Shown here one piece after another: positions 1 to 10,487 of a stretch of DNA of 64,000 nt (position 1 is its first letter; every line of letters starts with the position of its first letter). A model generated the notes under the pieces. It searched no databases. It had not been told where the DNA came from and saw only the letters and a list, made by a program, of their open reading frames with translations. Made by a program: the position numbers and the translations under genes. Origin of the DNA: Paracidovorax anthurii (GTDB lineage Bacteria; Pseudomonadota; Gammaproteobacteria; Burkholderiales; Burkholderiaceae_C). The stretch spans positions 1 to 64,000 of the forward strand of contig NZ_QLTA01000017.1 in NCBI RefSeq assembly GCF_003269065.1, given 5' to 3'.

Positions 1-254
1 CGGAAGGCGGGCACGTCGTGCAATGCTTCTTCCATGGCCGGGTCGCTGAGCTTGAACCACTGTTGCATGAAGTGGATGCGCAGCAGCGTCTGCACCGCAA
101 AGGGCTGCTGGCCACGGCGGCCACTCTCGGGCGCGTGGGGCTCGATCAGCGAAACCAGCTCGCCCCAGGGAACCACCAGTTCCATCGCATCAAGGAACTC
201 GCGCTTGCGGGTCCGCTTGATGGTGTTGCCCAGGCCCAGGCTGCTTTGCTTCAT
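1..254 (-). CDS. IS5-family transposase, N-terminal part
   Basis: Reading from the ATG at 254 leftwards gives MKQSSLGLGNTIKRTRKREF, then an acidic-aromatic stretch ending LHDVPAF at the window edge. The N-terminal IS5-type transposase region (DUF772-like: PFAVQTLLRIHFMQQWFKLSD) is clear. The DDE catalytic residues lie beyond the edge, so activity cannot be judged. The frame is open throughout the visible 84 codons. Transposase identity is from recognition of this conserved N-terminus; the exact IS name is not called. Confidence 0.88.
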   Translation of the reverse strand, partial: MKQSSLGLGNTIKRTRKREFLDAMELVVPWGELVSLIEPHAPESGRRGQQPFAVQTLLRIHFMQQWFKLSDPAMEEALHDVPAF

Positions 255-318
255 GCGCGTATTGTCTCGGCTTCAGGATTGCGCACGCACATCCCGATGG
301 GATTCGTGCAGAGAATCC
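1..318 (-). mobile_element. IS5-family insertion sequence, one end only
   Basis: The window opens inside an insertion sequence; its transposase reads on the minus strand and its outer end lies just beyond the transposase start codon. The likely terminal repeat is the stretch ending GAGAATCCC near 318, followed by CTAA at 319-322, which fits the YTAR target preference of IS5-type elements. Base composition drops just after it and an open frame with protein-like content begins without its own start, so the element seems to have landed in a gene. The exact end is inferred, because the other terminus lies outside the window. Confidence 0.7.
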
Positions 319-563
319 CTAACGGTATTTATTTGGGCAACAGGGCATACGTGCAGTATTTACTGGGCAAGCCTCAGCAGGCCGAGGATGATTTCTGCGC
401 TGCGCTACAAATCCCCGAAGGAGGCGATCGAGATTTGTACGAGGCTACGCTCAAAGACCTGGATATACACCCTATTCCTGAAGACCAGGGCATGCGGAAA
501 CTGGTGGAGCGGGCATGGACGAATTACCAAGGCAAGCGCGTCAGTCCTCGCGGTGTGACGTGA
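319..563 (+). pseudogene. 3' remnant of an unidentified gene cut by the IS
   Basis: An open frame continues from the IS end into about 80 codons (NGIYLGNRAYVQYLLGKPQQ, then AEDDFCAALQIPEGGDRDLY and a helical tail) and stops at 561-563. The YLLGKPQQAEDDFCAAL segment looks like one TPR helix pair. It has no start codon of its own; the only upstream ATG (297) lies inside the IS end. GC content is visibly lower than in the neighbouring core genes, which suggests acquired DNA. I do not recognise the parent gene; its 5' part would lie beyond the insertion sequence, outside the window. Confidence 0.5.
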
Positions 564-691
564 TACTGCGGATTCCAGGCAGGTGCTCACTGTCAGCGCC
601 TCAGCATGAAAAATGAAAAGCTCGCCCGCCCGGCAAAAGCGCACACTGATTTGGATGGGTTTTCCACCGCCGTGAAACTGTTGCGCCATCC

Positions 692-719
692 GAGCCCGAA
701 CAGTTTCCTGTTCGGGCTC
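692..719 (+). terminator. Perfect 11-bp hairpin, likely terminator
   Basis: GAGCCCGAACA and its exact complement flank a 6-nt GTTTCC loop, followed on the plus strand by TCTTTC. The T-rich tail is on the plus strand, so it suits the interrupted upstream gene, but the hairpin also lies 25 bp past the lpdA stop and could serve both directions. Confidence 0.6.
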
Positions 720-743
720 TTTCATTGACAAAGCGCTGAATGC

Positions 744-2582
744 TTACTTCTTCTGCGGCGGCACATCCGTGCAGGAGCCGTGCGCGATCTCCGCCGCCAT
801 GCCGATGCTCTCGCCCAGCGTGGGATGGGGATGGATGGTCTTGCCGATATCCACCGCGTCCGCGCCCATCTCGATCGCCAGGGCGATCTCGCCGATCATG
901 TCGCCGGCATGGGTGCCCACGATGCCGCCGCCCAGGATCTTGCCGTGGCCATGGGCCTCGGGCGAATCGTCGAACAGCAGCTTGGTCACGCCCTCGTCGC
1001 GGCCGTTGGCGATGGCGCGGCCCGAGGCCGTCCAGGGGAACAGGCCCTTCTTGACCTTGATGCCCTGGGCCTTGGCCTGGTCTTCCGTCAGGCCCACCCA
1101 GGCCACCTCGGGGTCGGTGTAGGCGACGCTCGGGATCACGCGGGCATTGAAGGCGGCGGAGGCCAGTTCCTTGTTGCCCTGCAGTTCGCCCGCGATCACC
1201 TCGGCCGCCACGTGCGCCTCGTGCACCGCCTTGTGCGCCAGCATGGGCTGGCCCACGATGTCGCCGATGGCGAAGATGTGCGGCACGTTGGTGCGCATCT
1301 GGATGTCGACGTTGATGAAGCCCCGGTCCGTCACGGCCACGCCGGCCTTCTCGGCGGCGATCTTCCTGCCGTTGGGGGTACGGCCCACGGCCTGCAGCAC
1401 GAGGTCGTAGACCTGCGGCTCGGGGGCCGTGCCGCCCTCTTCCGCGGCGGCGAAGCTGACCTTGATGCCTTCCGGCGTGGCTTCGGCGCCCACGGTCTTG
1501 GTCTTCAACATGATGTTGTCGAAGCGCTTGGCGTTCATCTTCTGCCAGATCTTGACGAGGTCGCGATCGGCGCCCTGCATCAGGCCGTCCATCATCTCCA
1601 CCACATCGAGGCGCGCGCCCAGCGTGGAATAGACGGTGCCCATCTCCAGGCCGATGATGCCGCCGCCCAGGATCAGCATGCGCTTGGGGACCTCCTTCAG
1701 CGCCAGGGCACCGGTGGAATCGACCACGCGCGGATCGTCGGGCATGAACGGCAGGCGCACGGCCTGCGAGCCGGCGGCGATGATGGCGCGCTGGAAGGCC
1801 ACGACCTTCTTCGCGCCGGTCTTCTCCTGGCCGGTGGTGCCGGTGGTCTCCTCCACCTCCAGGTGGTGGGCACCGACGAACTGGCCGACACCGCGCACGG
1901 TGGTCACCTTGCGCATCTTGGCCATGGCGGCCAGGCCGCCGGTCAGCTTGGAGATGACCTTTTCCTTGTGGCCGCGCAGGGTATCGATGTTCACCTGCGG
2001 GGCACCGAAGTCGATGCCGGCCGCCTTCAGGTGGCTCACCTCGTCGATCACCGCCGCCACGTGCAGCAGCGCCTTGGACGGGATGCAGCCCACGTTCAGG
2101 CACACGCCGCCCAGGGTGGCGTAGCGCTCGACGATGACGACCTTCAGGCCCAGGTCGGCCGCGCGGAAGGCGGCCGAGTAGCCGCCGGGGCCGCCGCCCA
2201 GCACGAGCACGTCGCACTCCAGGTCGGCGTTGCCGCCGAAGCTCGCCGCCTCGATCCGGGGCGCCGCCTGCGCGGGCGCCGCAGGGGCGGGAGCCGCACC
2301 GGCCGCGGGTGCGGCAGGCGCAGGGGCCGGCGCGGCCGCCGCGCCGGAAGCCTCCAGCGTGAGCACCACCGAGCCTTCGGCCACCTTGTCGCCGATCTTC
2401 ACCTTCACCTCTTTGACCACGCCCGCGTGGCTCGACGGAATCTCCATCGATGCCTTGTCGGATTCGACGGTGATGAGGCTCTGCTCCACCTTCACGGTGT
2501 CGCCGGGCTTCACCAGCACTTCGATCACGCCCACTTCGGCGAAGTCGCCGATGTCGGGAACCTTGATGTCCATGATTGCCAT
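744..2582 (-). CDS. lpdA: Dihydrolipoyl dehydrogenase (E3) with N-terminal lipoyl domain
   Basis: E3 of the pyruvate dehydrogenase complex: reoxidises dihydrolipoyl groups with FAD and a redox disulfide, passing electrons to NAD+. At 612 residues it is longer than a plain E3 (about 470) because residues 1-78 form a lipoyl domain with the attachment lysine K43 in [11 protein letters not shown], followed by an Ala/Pro linker. FAD motif GGGPGG at 129-134, disulfide [13 protein letters not shown] (C161/C166), NAD-binding [11 protein letters not shown], and the C-terminal HPHPTLGES catalytic His region are all present. It is the last gene of aceE-aceF-lpdA, 16 bp after aceF, with an AAGGAA ribosome site before the ATG. 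A second in-frame ATG (2573) is possible. Confidence 0.97.
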   Translation of the reverse strand: MAIMDIKVPDIGDFAEVGVIEVLVKPGDTVKVEQSLITVESDKASMEIPSSHAGVVKEVKVKIGDKVAEGSVVLTLEASGAAAAPAPAPAAPAAGAAPAPAAPAQAAPRIEAASFGGNADLECDVLVLGGGPGGYSAAFRAADLGLKVVIVERYATLGGVCLNVGCIPSKALLHVAAVIDEVSHLKAAGIDFGAPQVNIDTLRGHKEKVISKLTGGLAAMAKMRKVTTVRGVGQFVGAHHLEVEETTGTTGQEKTGAKKVVAFQRAIIAAGSQAVRLPFMPDDPRVVDSTGALALKEVPKRMLILGGGIIGLEMGTVYSTLGARLDVVEMMDGLMQGADRDLVKIWQKMNAKRFDNIMLKTKTVGAEATPEGIKVSFAAAEEGGTAPEPQVYDLVLQAVGRTPNGRKIAAEKAGVAVTDRGFINVDIQMRTNVPHIFAIGDIVGQPMLAHKAVHEAHVAAEVIAGELQGNKELASAAFNARVIPSVAYTDPEVAWVGLTEDQAKAQGIKVKKGLFPWTASGRAIANGRDEGVTKLLFDDSPEAHGHGKILGGGIVGTHAGDMIGEIALAIEMGADAVDIGKTIHPHPTLGESIGMAAEIAHGSCTDVPPQKK

Positions 2583-2598
2583 GTTCCGGTTCCTTTGC

Positions 2599-4278
2599 TT
2601 ACAGCAGCACGCGGCGGAAGTCGCCCAGGATCTGGCCCAGGTACGCGTTGAAGCGCGCGGCGGCGGCCCCGTCGATGACGCGATGGTCCCAGGTCAGCGA
2701 CAGCGGCAGCATCAGGCGCGGCTGGAAGGCCTTGCCGTCCCACACGGGCTCCATCTGGCTCTTGCAGACGCCCAGGATGGCGACTTCCGGCGCGTTGATG
2801 ATGGGCGTGAAGTAGCGGCCACCGATGCCGCCCAGGCTGGAGATGGTGAACGTGGCGCCGCTCATGTCGGCCGGACCGAGCTTGCCGTCGCGGGCCTTCT
2901 TGGCGAGTTCGCCCATTTCCTGGCTGATCTGCAGCACGCCCTTCTTGTCGGCGTCCTTGATCACGGGCACCACCAGGCCGTTGGGCGTGTCGGCCGCGAA
3001 GCCGATGTGGTAGTACTGCTTATAGACCAGCGCATCGCCGTCGAGCGAGCTGTTGAACTCGGGGAACTTCTTGAGCGCGGCCACCGAGGCCTTGATCAGG
3101 AAGGCCAGCATGGTGACCTTGACGCCGCTCTTCTCGTTTTCCTTGTTGGTCGAGACGCGGAAGGCCTCCAGGTCGGTGATGTCGGCGTCGTCGTGGTTGG
3201 TGACGGCCGGGATCACGATGGCGTTGCGCGTCAGGTTGGCACCGCTGATCTTCTTGATGCGGCCCAGTTCCTTGCGCTCGATGGGGCCGAACTTGGCGAA
3301 GTCCACCTTCGGCCAGGGCAGCAGGTCCAGGCCCACGCCCGAGCCGCCACCACCGGCGGGCGCCTTGGCGGCCTGTGCCTGGGTCTGCACGGCACCGGCC
3401 ATCACCTGCCGGGTGAAGCCCTGCACGTCGTCCTGGGTGATGCGGCCCTTGGGGCCCGTGCCCTTGATCTCTTCGAGCGGCACGCCGAGTTCGCGGGCGA
3501 ACTTGCGCACGGAGGGGCTGGCATGCGGCAGGCCGGCGGTGGGCGTGCCGGGCTGGTGCGCAGGCATGGCGGCGGGGGCCGCCGCAGGGGCCGGTGCAGA
3601 AGCGGCAGCAGGCGCAGCCTGGGCGGCAGGGGCCGCGGCCTGTGTGGGGGCTGCCGCTGCGGGGGCCGGCGCGGAGGCGCCCGCGGCGCCCTCCAGCAGG
3701 GCCACGAGGTCGCCCACGTTGACCTTGTCGCCGATCTTCACCTTCAGCTCCTTCACCACGCCGGCGGCGGGCGACGGGATCTCCATCGAGGCTTTGTCGG
3801 ACTCGACGGTGAAGAGCGATTGCTCGACCTTCACCGTGTCGCCCGGCTTCACGAGCAACTCGATGACGGCCACGTCCTTGAAGTCGCCGATGTCGGGCAC
3901 GCGCACTTCGAGCGGGCCGGCGGGGGCGGCTGCCGGCGCCGGCGCCGGCGCAGCAGCTTCAGTTTTGATAGCAGAAGATGCAGGCGCGGCGGCGACCTGG
4001 GAGCCCTGGGGCTCGGACTTCTGCTCCGGGGCGACCTCGCCGGCCGTTTCCAGCACGACGATGGCGGAGCCCTCGCTCACCTTGTCGCCGATCTTGACCT
4101 TGATCTCCTTAACCACGCCAGCGTGGCTGGAGGGGATCTCCATGGAAGCCTTGTCGGATTCCACGGTGATGAGCGACTGCTCGGCCTTCACCGTGTCGCC
4201 CGGCTTCACGAGCAGCTCGATCACGCCGACGGTGTCGAAATCCCCGATGTCCGGGACCTTGATGTCTATCAGTGCCAT
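2599..4278 (-). CDS. aceF: Pyruvate dehydrogenase E2, dihydrolipoyl acetyltransferase
   Basis: Core of the pyruvate dehydrogenase complex; transfers acetyl from lipoyl to CoA. Two lipoyl domains (about 1-78 and 122-196; lysines K43 and K162 in DKASMEIPS), Ala/Pro-rich linkers, a peripheral-subunit binding domain (about 251-288, [23 protein letters not shown]) and a catalytic domain to residue 559 with the HRVIDG active-site motif (H532, D536). GGAGA precedes the ATG and the gene starts 18 bp after aceE. The first linker contains a less GC-rich patch ([10 protein letters not shown]) that resembles part of the dispersed repeat described in the findings. Confidence 0.97.
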   Translation of the reverse strand: MALIDIKVPDIGDFDTVGVIELLVKPGDTVKAEQSLITVESDKASMEIPSSHAGVVKEIKVKIGDKVSEGSAIVVLETAGEVAPEQKSEPQGSQVAAAPASSAIKTEAAAPAPAPAAAPAGPLEVRVPDIGDFKDVAVIELLVKPGDTVKVEQSLFTVESDKASMEIPSPAAGVVKELKVKIGDKVNVGDLVALLEGAAGASAPAPAAAAPTQAAAPAAQAAPAAASAPAPAAAPAAMPAHQPGTPTAGLPHASPSVRKFARELGVPLEEIKGTGPKGRITQDDVQGFTRQVMAGAVQTQAQAAKAPAGGGGSGVGLDLLPWPKVDFAKFGPIERKELGRIKKISGANLTRNAIVIPAVTNHDDADITDLEAFRVSTNKENEKSGVKVTMLAFLIKASVAALKKFPEFNSSLDGDALVYKQYYHIGFAADTPNGLVVPVIKDADKKGVLQISQEMGELAKKARDGKLGPADMSGATFTISSLGGIGGRYFTPIINAPEVAILGVCKSQMEPVWDGKAFQPRLMLPLSLTWDHRVIDGAAAARFNAYLGQILGDFRRVLL

Positions 4279-4297
4279 GTTGTTGTCTCCGGTGGGG

Positions 4298-7021
4298 TCA
4301 GGCGTGCAGCGGGTTCACCTTGTCGGCCTGGATGCCGTACTTCTGGATGGCCTCGGCCACCGTCTTCGCGGGCAGCGTGCCGTCCTCGGCCAGGGCCTTG
4401 AGCGCGGCCACCACGATGTAGTGGCGGTCCACCTCGAAGTGCTCGCGCAGCTTGCGGCGGAAATCGCTGCGGCCGAAGCCGTCGGTGCCCAGCACCTTGT
4501 AGGTGCGGCCCTTGGGGATGTAGGGGCGGATCTGCTCGGTGTAGGCCTTCATGTAGTCGGTGGATGCCACCACGGGGCCCTCGGTCTTGGCGAGCTGCTG
4601 TTCCACGAAGGACACGCGCGGCGTCTCCGTGGGGTGCAGCAGGTTCCAGCGGTCGGCCTCCTGGCCGTCGCGGGTCAGCTCGTTGAAGCTCGGGCAGCTC
4701 CACACGGAGGCGGCCACGCCCCAGTCCTTCTCCAGCAGCTCCTGGGCGAAGAACGATTCGCGCAGGATGGTGCCGCTGCCCAGCAGCTGCACCGCCGGGG
4801 CGCCCTTCTTGAGCGCCGGGGCTTGCTTGCAGAGGTACATGCCCTTGAGGATCTGCTCCTCGGTGCCGGGCTGCAGGCCGGGCATGGCGTAGTTCTCGTT
4901 GAGCAGGGTGAGGTAGTAGAAGACGTTCTCCTGGCGCTCGACCATGCGCTTCAGGCCCTCGTGCATGATCACCGCCACTTCGTGCGCGAAGGTGGGGTCG
5001 TAGCTCACGCAGTTGGGGATGGTGTTGGCCAGGATGTGGCTGTGGCCGTCCTCGTGCTGCAGGCCCTCGCCGTTGAGCGTGGTGCGGCCCGAGGTGCCGC
5101 CCAGCAGGAAGCCGCGCGCCTGCATGTCGCCGGCCGCCCAGGCCAGGTCGCCGATGCGCTGGAAGCCGAACATCGAGTAGTACACGTAGAACGGCACCAT
5201 GATGCGGTTGTTCGTGCTGTACGACGTGGCGGCCGCGATCCAGCTCGACATGCCGCCGGCCTCGTTGATGCCTTCCTGCAGGATCTGGCCGGCCTTGTCT
5301 TCCTTGTAGTACATGACCTGGTCTTTATCGACCGGGGTGTACTGCTGGCCATGCGGGTTGTAGATGCCGACCTGGCGGAACAGGCCTTCCATGCCGAAGG
5401 TGCGTGCCTCGTCCACCAGGATGGGCACCACGCGCGGCCCCAGGGCCTGGTCGCGCAGCAGCTGCGTGAGGAAGCGCACATAGGCCTGCGTGGTGGAGAT
5501 CTCGCGGCCCTCGGGCGTGGGCTCCAGGATGGCCTTGAAGGTGTCCAGCGTGGGCACGGTGAAGCTCTCGTCGGCCTTGGTGCGGCGGTGCGGCAGGTAG
5601 CCGCCCAGGGCCTTGCGGCGCTCGTGCAGGTACTTCATCTCCGGGGTGTCGTCGGCCGGCTTGTAGAACGGCAGGTCGGCGATCTGGCTGTCGGGGATCG
5701 GGATGTTGAAGCGGTCGCGGAAGGCCTTGATGTCCTCGTCGCCGAGCTTTTTGGTCTGGTGGACGGTGTTCTTGCCCTCGCCGATCTTGCCCATGCCGAA
5801 GCCCTTGACGGTCTTGACGAGCAGCACCGTGGGCTGGCCCTTGTGGGTGTTGGCGGCGGCGAAGGCGGCATACACCTTCTGCGAGTCGTGGCCGCCGCGG
5901 CGCAGGTTCCAGATCTCGTCGTCGCTCATGTGCTCGACCATCTTGAGCGTGCGCGGGTCGCGGCCGAAGAAGTGCTTGCGCACGTAGGCGCCGTCATTGG
6001 CCTTGAACGACTGGTAGTCGCCGTCGTTGCACTCCATCATGATCTTGCGCAGCGCGCCGTCCTTGTCGCGCGCGAGCAGGCCGTCCCAGCCCTTGCCCCA
6101 CAGCAGCTTGATGACGTTCCAGCCGGAGCCGCGGAACTCGCCCTCCAGCTCCTGAATGATCTTGCCGTTGCCGCGCACCGGGCCGTCCAGGCGCTGCAGG
6201 TTGCAGTTGATGACGAAGACCAGGTTGTCGAGGTTCTCGCGCGCGGCCAGGCCGATGGCGCCCAGCGACTCCACCTCGTCCATCTCGCCGTCGCCGCAGA
6301 ACACCCAGACCTTGCGATTCTCGGTGTTGGCGATGCCGCGGGCGTGCAGGTACTTGAGGAAGCGCGCCTGGTAGATCGCCATCAGCGGCCCCAGGCCCAT
6401 CGACACCGTGGGGAACTGCCAGAACTCGGGCATCAGCTTGGGGTGGGGATAGCTGGAGAGGCCCTTGCCGTCCACTTCCTGGCGGAAATTGAGCAGCTGC
6501 TCTTCGGTCAGGCGGCCTTCGAGGTAGGCGCGGGCGTAGATGCCCGGGGAGACGTGGCCCTGCACGTAGATCAGGTCGCCGCCGTGGTTCTCGCTCTCGG
6601 CGTGCCAGAAGTGGTTGAAGCCGGCGCCGAACATGTTGGCCAGCGATGCGAAGGAGCCGATGTGGCCGCCCAGGTCGCCGCCCTCGGGCGGATGGTGGCG
6701 GTTGGCCTTGACCACCATCGCCATGGCGTTCCAGCGCATGTAGGCGCGCAGGCGGCCTTCGATTTCGAGGTTGCCGGGGCAGCGCGCCTCCTGGCTGGTC
6801 TCGATGGTGTTCACGTAGCCGGTGTTGGCCGAGAACGGCATGTCGATGCTGCTCTGGCGGGCATGCTCCAGCAACTGCTCCAGCAGGAAGTGGGCCCGTT
6901 CAGCGCCCTCGCGGTCGATCACGGCCGACAGCGCATCCATCCACTCGCGGGTTTCCTGCTGGTCGGTGTCGGGGGTGGGCGAAGCGGTTTTTCCGGCCTG
7001 AGGGTCGGTCTGAGCGGTCAT
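4298..7021 (-). CDS. aceE: Pyruvate dehydrogenase E1, homodimeric type
   Basis: Thiamine diphosphate-dependent decarboxylation of pyruvate and reductive acetylation of E2 lipoyl groups. 907 residues, close to other homodimeric E1 proteins. Thiamine-binding GDGEMDE at 243-249 with INCN at 271-274; conserved [20 protein letters not shown] precedes it, and the C-terminal transketolase-like region ([28 protein letters not shown]) is intact. The start at 7021 is chosen because AAGGAGACAGGC lies directly before this ATG; the open frame runs a further 50 codons upstream without a better site. First gene of aceE-aceF-lpdA and divergent from the sensor kinase at 7197. Confidence 0.97.
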   Translation of the reverse strand: MTAQTDPQAGKTASPTPDTDQQETREWMDALSAVIDREGAERAHFLLEQLLEHARQSSIDMPFSANTGYVNTIETSQEARCPGNLEIEGRLRAYMRWNAMAMVVKANRHHPPEGGDLGGHIGSFASLANMFGAGFNHFWHAESENHGGDLIYVQGHVSPGIYARAYLEGRLTEEQLLNFRQEVDGKGLSSYPHPKLMPEFWQFPTVSMGLGPLMAIYQARFLKYLHARGIANTENRKVWVFCGDGEMDEVESLGAIGLAARENLDNLVFVINCNLQRLDGPVRGNGKIIQELEGEFRGSGWNVIKLLWGKGWDGLLARDKDGALRKIMMECNDGDYQSFKANDGAYVRKHFFGRDPRTLKMVEHMSDDEIWNLRRGGHDSQKVYAAFAAANTHKGQPTVLLVKTVKGFGMGKIGEGKNTVHQTKKLGDEDIKAFRDRFNIPIPDSQIADLPFYKPADDTPEMKYLHERRKALGGYLPHRRTKADESFTVPTLDTFKAILEPTPEGREISTTQAYVRFLTQLLRDQALGPRVVPILVDEARTFGMEGLFRQVGIYNPHGQQYTPVDKDQVMYYKEDKAGQILQEGINEAGGMSSWIAAATSYSTNNRIMVPFYVYYSMFGFQRIGDLAWAAGDMQARGFLLGGTSGRTTLNGEGLQHEDGHSHILANTIPNCVSYDPTFAHEVAVIMHEGLKRMVERQENVFYYLTLLNENYAMPGLQPGTEEQILKGMYLCKQAPALKKGAPAVQLLGSGTILRESFFAQELLEKDWGVAASVWSCPSFNELTRDGQEADRWNLLHPTETPRVSFVEQQLAKTEGPVVASTDYMKAYTEQIRPYIPKGRTYKVLGTDGFGRSDFRRKLREHFEVDRHYIVVAALKALAEDGTLPAKTVAEAIQKYGIQADKVNPLHA

Positions 7022-7196
7022 GCCTGTCTCCTTTTTGAGTCGCTGGCGTTGGGGATAAATCCAGTCGAGTTTCGCACACTTTTTCGGCATTTCAAATGGC
7101 GCCCAACAACACCACAATATGAAAAAATGCTGCAACCGCACATAGGCCCGGCAAAGGGCTAACGAGGCCACCAGGGCCCTCCCCTACACTCGCGGC
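7022..7196. promoter_or_regulatory. Divergent intergenic region, aceE / sensor kinase
   Basis: 175 bp between two outward-reading genes, with an AT-richer patch around 7085-7135 (ACACCACAATATGAAAAAAT). It must hold at least the aceE-side promoter. No clear operator or textbook -35/-10 pair stood out. Confidence 0.4.
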
Positions 7197-9770
7197 ATGG
7201 ACCACCCCTCCCCCGCGCCCGCCGTTGCCGCGGAGCCTTCCGTGGTGATCGCGCCCGCCCGCTGGTGGCGCACCTGGTGGCGCAGCCTCTCGCCCACCCG
7301 GCAGGACCGCTTCGCGGCCCTGGCCCCGCTCGCCGCCGTGCTGATGTTCCTCGCCGCCATCATGGCGGCGTTCTGGTACCTGCGCGCCGAGGAGGCCGAG
7401 CGCGAACAGGAGGCCCTGCGGCGCGACGTGGAGTACGCCCAGCAGCGGGTGCGCCTGCGCCTGCTGGAGCGGCAGGAGCAGATCATGCGTGTCGCACGCG
7501 ATCTCTCGAACCAGGACCTGGAGCGCACCGACTTCGTCTCCCGCGCGGAAGGGCTCATCAGCCAGTACCCCGAGCTGCAGGCCATCACCTGGATCGACGA
7601 TCGCCGCCGCATCCGCGCCAGCCACGCGGCGCCCACCGTGCCCAGCGGCCAGTTGCGCGTGGCCGGCGAGGTGCTCAAGAGCGGCGACACGGCCGACACC
7701 TTCGGCATCGCGCGCGACCTGCAGCAGCCCGTCTATGCGCAGCCGCTCGCCAGCCCGGGCGACGGCGAGGCCACGCCGCTGCTGCAATTGCAGGTGCCGC
7801 TGGTGGCGCAGGGCCGCTTCACGGGCGTGGTGCTGGCCGAATACTCGGTGGACAGCCTGCTGCGCTACGGCACGCCCACCGAGGTGCTGGCGCGCTACGC
7901 GGTCACCATGCTGGACGGCAAGGAGCAACTGCTGGCCGGCACGCCGCTCGCCCCCCGGGGCCGGACCTCCGACCTGCTGCCCTGGGCCGCGCGCCCGAAC
8001 CAGTACGAGGTGTTCGTCTCGCCCGTGGGCAACGGCCTCGTGCTGCGCGCGCAGGCCTATCGCACCTCGCTCGGCGTGGTGGGCAGCGGCCTGTTCTGGC
8101 TGGTGGGCACCCTCAGCGCCATGACGGCCTGGATGCTCATCGCCAACTGGCGCCACACGCGGCGGCGCCTGCGCACCCAGGAAGCGCTCGTGGCCGAGAC
8201 CAACTTCCGCCGCGCGATGGAGAACTCCATGGTCACCGGCATGCGCGCGCTCGACATGAACGGCCGCATGACGTACGTGAACGCGGCCTTCTGCCAGATG
8301 ACCGGCTGGAGCGCCGAGGAGCTGATCGGCCAGTCGCCGCCCTACACCTACTGGCCCGAGAACGAGCACGAGGCCCTGCACGCCAAGCTGCGCGACGAGC
8401 TGAGCGGCAAGCAGACCGTGGGCGGCTTCCAGGTGCGGGTCCGGCGCAGGAACGGCTCCCTGTTCGACGCGCGCCTCTATGTCTCGCCCCTCATCGACGC
8501 CCACGGCCAGCAGACCGGCTGGATGACCTCGATGACCGACATCACCGAGCCCAACCGCGTGCGCGAGCAGCTCACCGCCTCGCACGAGCGCTTCACCATC
8601 GTGCTGGAATCGCTCGATGCCTCGGTCTCGGTGGCGCCGCTGGGCAGCGAGGAGCTGCTCTTCGCCAACAAGCTCTACCGCCAGTGGTTCGGCTCGCAGA
8701 CCGGCGGCCACCTGCAGCTCGTCGCCCAGGCCGGCGTGCTGCCCGCCAGCCCCCCCAGCTCGGGCAGCATGGACGACGAGGACGCGCTCATGGGCCTGCC
8801 CACCGACTCCCTCACCGACGCGCGCTCCGAGAACGCCGAGATCTACCTGCCCGACCTCGGCAAGTGGCTGGAGGTGCGCTCGCGCTACCTCAACTGGGTG
8901 GACGGGCGCCTCGCGCAGATGGTGATCGCCACCGACATCACCCCGCGCCGCCAGGCCGAGGAACAGGCCGCCCGGCAGGCCGAGCGCGCGCAGTCGGTGA
9001 GCCGCCTCATCACCATGGGCGAGATGGCCTCCAGCGTGGCGCACGAGCTCAACCAGCCGCTCACCGCCATCAGCAACTACTGCAGCGGCATGGTCTCGCG
9101 CATCAAGAGCCAGCAGATCACCGAGGAGGCGCTGCTCTCCGCGCTGGAGAAGACGGCCCACCAGGCCCAGCGCGCCGGCCAGATCATCCAGCGCATCCGC
9201 GCCTTCGTGAAAAAGAGCGAGCCCAACCGCACCCTGGCCGACGTGCAGAGCATGGTGAGCGAGGCGGTGGAACTGGCCGACATCGAACTGCGCCGCAACA
9301 ACGTGCGCCTGACCCACTACGTGGCCGCGCGCCTGCCGCCCGTGATGGCCGACACCATCCTCATCGAGCAGGTGCTCATCAACCTGATGAAGAACGGCGC
9401 CGAATCGATCCAGAACGCCGCCCGCCCGCCCGCCCGCCGCAGCGTGGAGCTGCGCGTCGTGCCCCGCCAGCTCGAAGGGCGGGACGGCATCGAGTTCGCC
9501 GTGCAGGACACCGGCCGGGGGCTGGCGCCCGAGGTGCTGGAACACCTCTTCGAGGCCTTCTTCTCCACCAAGCAGGAGGGCATGGGCATCGGCCTCAACC
9601 TGTGCCGCAGCATCGTGGAGTCGCACCAGGGCCGGATGCAGGCGGAGAACCTCTACAATGGTCCGGAGGTCACCGGATGCCGCTTCTCCTTCTGGCTTCC
9701 GCTTGCCCAGCCTACGGATGACACTACCAATTCTGTAGCAAAAGCATCTATCCCAAGGACTCCCGCATGA
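7197..9770 (+). CDS. Membrane PAS sensor histidine kinase, FixL/DctB-like
   Basis: 857-residue sensor kinase. A transmembrane segment at about 41-62, an extracytoplasmic sensor region, a second membrane segment near 295-320 (GSGLFWLVGTLSAMTAWMLI), two PAS-type domains (about 335-455 and 460-590), a HisKA domain with phospho-acceptor H616 in SSVAHELNQPLTAISNY, and an HATPase domain (NLMKNGAES, DTGRGLAPEVLEHLFEAFFS, GMGIGLNLCRSI). The four-helix HELNQPL type is typical of kinases paired with FixJ/LuxR regulators. Its stop overlaps the next start (ATGA), so the two are translationally coupled. The signal is unknown; position opposite aceE hints at carbon or redox status, which is inference only. 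Confidence 0.9.
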   Translation: MDHPSPAPAVAAEPSVVIAPARWWRTWWRSLSPTRQDRFAALAPLAAVLMFLAAIMAAFWYLRAEEAEREQEALRRDVEYAQQRVRLRLLERQEQIMRVARDLSNQDLERTDFVSRAEGLISQYPELQAITWIDDRRRIRASHAAPTVPSGQLRVAGEVLKSGDTADTFGIARDLQQPVYAQPLASPGDGEATPLLQLQVPLVAQGRFTGVVLAEYSVDSLLRYGTPTEVLARYAVTMLDGKEQLLAGTPLAPRGRTSDLLPWAARPNQYEVFVSPVGNGLVLRAQAYRTSLGVVGSGLFWLVGTLSAMTAWMLIANWRHTRRRLRTQEALVAETNFRRAMENSMVTGMRALDMNGRMTYVNAAFCQMTGWSAEELIGQSPPYTYWPENEHEALHAKLRDELSGKQTVGGFQVRVRRRNGSLFDARLYVSPLIDAHGQQTGWMTSMTDITEPNRVREQLTASHERFTIVLESLDASVSVAPLGSEELLFANKLYRQWFGSQTGGHLQLVAQAGVLPASPPSSGSMDDEDALMGLPTDSLTDARSENAEIYLPDLGKWLEVRSRYLNWVDGRLAQMVIATDITPRRQAEEQAARQAERAQSVSRLITMGEMASSVAHELNQPLTAISNYCSGMVSRIKSQQITEEALLSALEKTAHQAQRAGQIIQRIRAFVKKSEPNRTLADVQSMVSEAVELADIELRRNNVRLTHYVAARLPPVMADTILIEQVLINLMKNGAESIQNAARPPARRSVELRVVPRQLEGRDGIEFAVQDTGRGLAPEVLEHLFEAFFSTKQEGMGIGLNLCRSIVESHQGRMQAENLYNGPEVTGCRFSFWLPLAQPTDDTTNSVAKASIPRTPA

Positions 9771-10393
9771 GCTTGATCCCCAAAAAAGGCACCGTCTATG
9801 TCGTGGATGACGACGAGGCGGTCCGAGATTCGCTGCAATGGCTTCTGGAGGGCAAGGATTACCGCGTCCGCTGCTTCGATTCCGCCGAGTCCTTCCTCTC
9901 GCGCTACGACCCGCGCGAGGTGGCCTGCCTGATCGTGGACATCCGCATGGGCGGCATGTCGGGGCTGGAGCTGCAGGACCGGCTCCTGGAGCGCAAGTCC
10001 CCCCTGCCCGTGGTCTTCATCACGGGCCACGGCGACGTGCCGATGGCCGTGAACACCATGAAGAAGGGCGCGCTCGACTTCATCCAGAAGCCCTTCAACG
10101 AGGAAGAACTCGTCAGCCTCGTAGACCGCATGCTCGACCGCGCCCGCGAATCCTTCGCCGGCCACCAGCAGGCCGCCAGCCGCGACGCCCTGCTCTCCAA
10201 GCTCACCGGGCGCGAGGCCCAGGTGCTCGAGCGCATCGTCGCCGGCCGCCTCAACAAGCAGATCGCCGACGACCTGGGCATCAGCATCAAGACCGTGGAG
10301 GCGCACCGCGCCAACATCATGGAAAAGCTCAACGCCAACACCGTGGCCGACCTGCTCAAGATCGCCCTGGGCCAGAACGCCCCGAAAGCCTGA
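9767..10393 (+). CDS. FixJ-family response regulator
   Basis: 208 residues: receiver domain with acidic pocket DDDE (14-17), phospho-acceptor D58 in [12 protein letters not shown], switch T86 in FITGHGD and K108 in IQKPF; then a GerE/LuxR helix-turn-helix (about 143-200, [27 protein letters not shown]). It overlaps the kinase by 4 bp. Expected to bind DNA as a phosphorylated dimer; no target operators could be identified in the window. Confidence 0.94.
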   Translation: MSLIPKKGTVYVVDDDEAVRDSLQWLLEGKDYRVRCFDSAESFLSRYDPREVACLIVDIRMGGMSGLELQDRLLERKSPLPVVFITGHGDVPMAVNTMKKGALDFIQKPFNEEELVSLVDRMLDRARESFAGHQQAASRDALLSKLTGREAQVLERIVAGRLNKQIADDLGISIKTVEAHRANIMEKLNANTVADLLKIALGQNAPKA

Positions 10394-10394
10394 T

Positions 10395-10452
10395 CGCTAT
10401 CATTTCAGTAGCTGCCAACCCAGGCGATACGCCGACATGGCGGCTGTTTCAT
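10395..10452 (+). repeat. Dispersed two-box repeat, copy 1 (before folD)
   Basis: Box A CGCTATCATTTCAGTAGC at 10395 and box B GCCGACATGGCGGCTGTTTC at 10431 lie between the response regulator stop and the folD start. Related copies are at 30955, 59009 and 59457, all in plus orientation and all intergenic. Box B can fold as a short GCCG/CGGC hairpin. The family was found by eye; no function is established. Confidence 0.6.
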
Positions 10453-10487
10453 TCACAAACCCTTCTCACGCAGCCTTTTTCCGCCCC

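Noticed and set aside
405-731. 108-codon minus-strand frame over the gene remnant and hairpin
   Set aside because: No recognisable content, no ribosome site, and it runs through the terminator-like stem.
780-7162. Very long open frames antisense to lpdA, aceF and aceE (up to about 1370 codons)
   Set aside because: They mirror real genes in a GC-rich genome, have His/Leu/Gly-biased non-homologous sequence, and the sense strand carries unmistakable enzymes.
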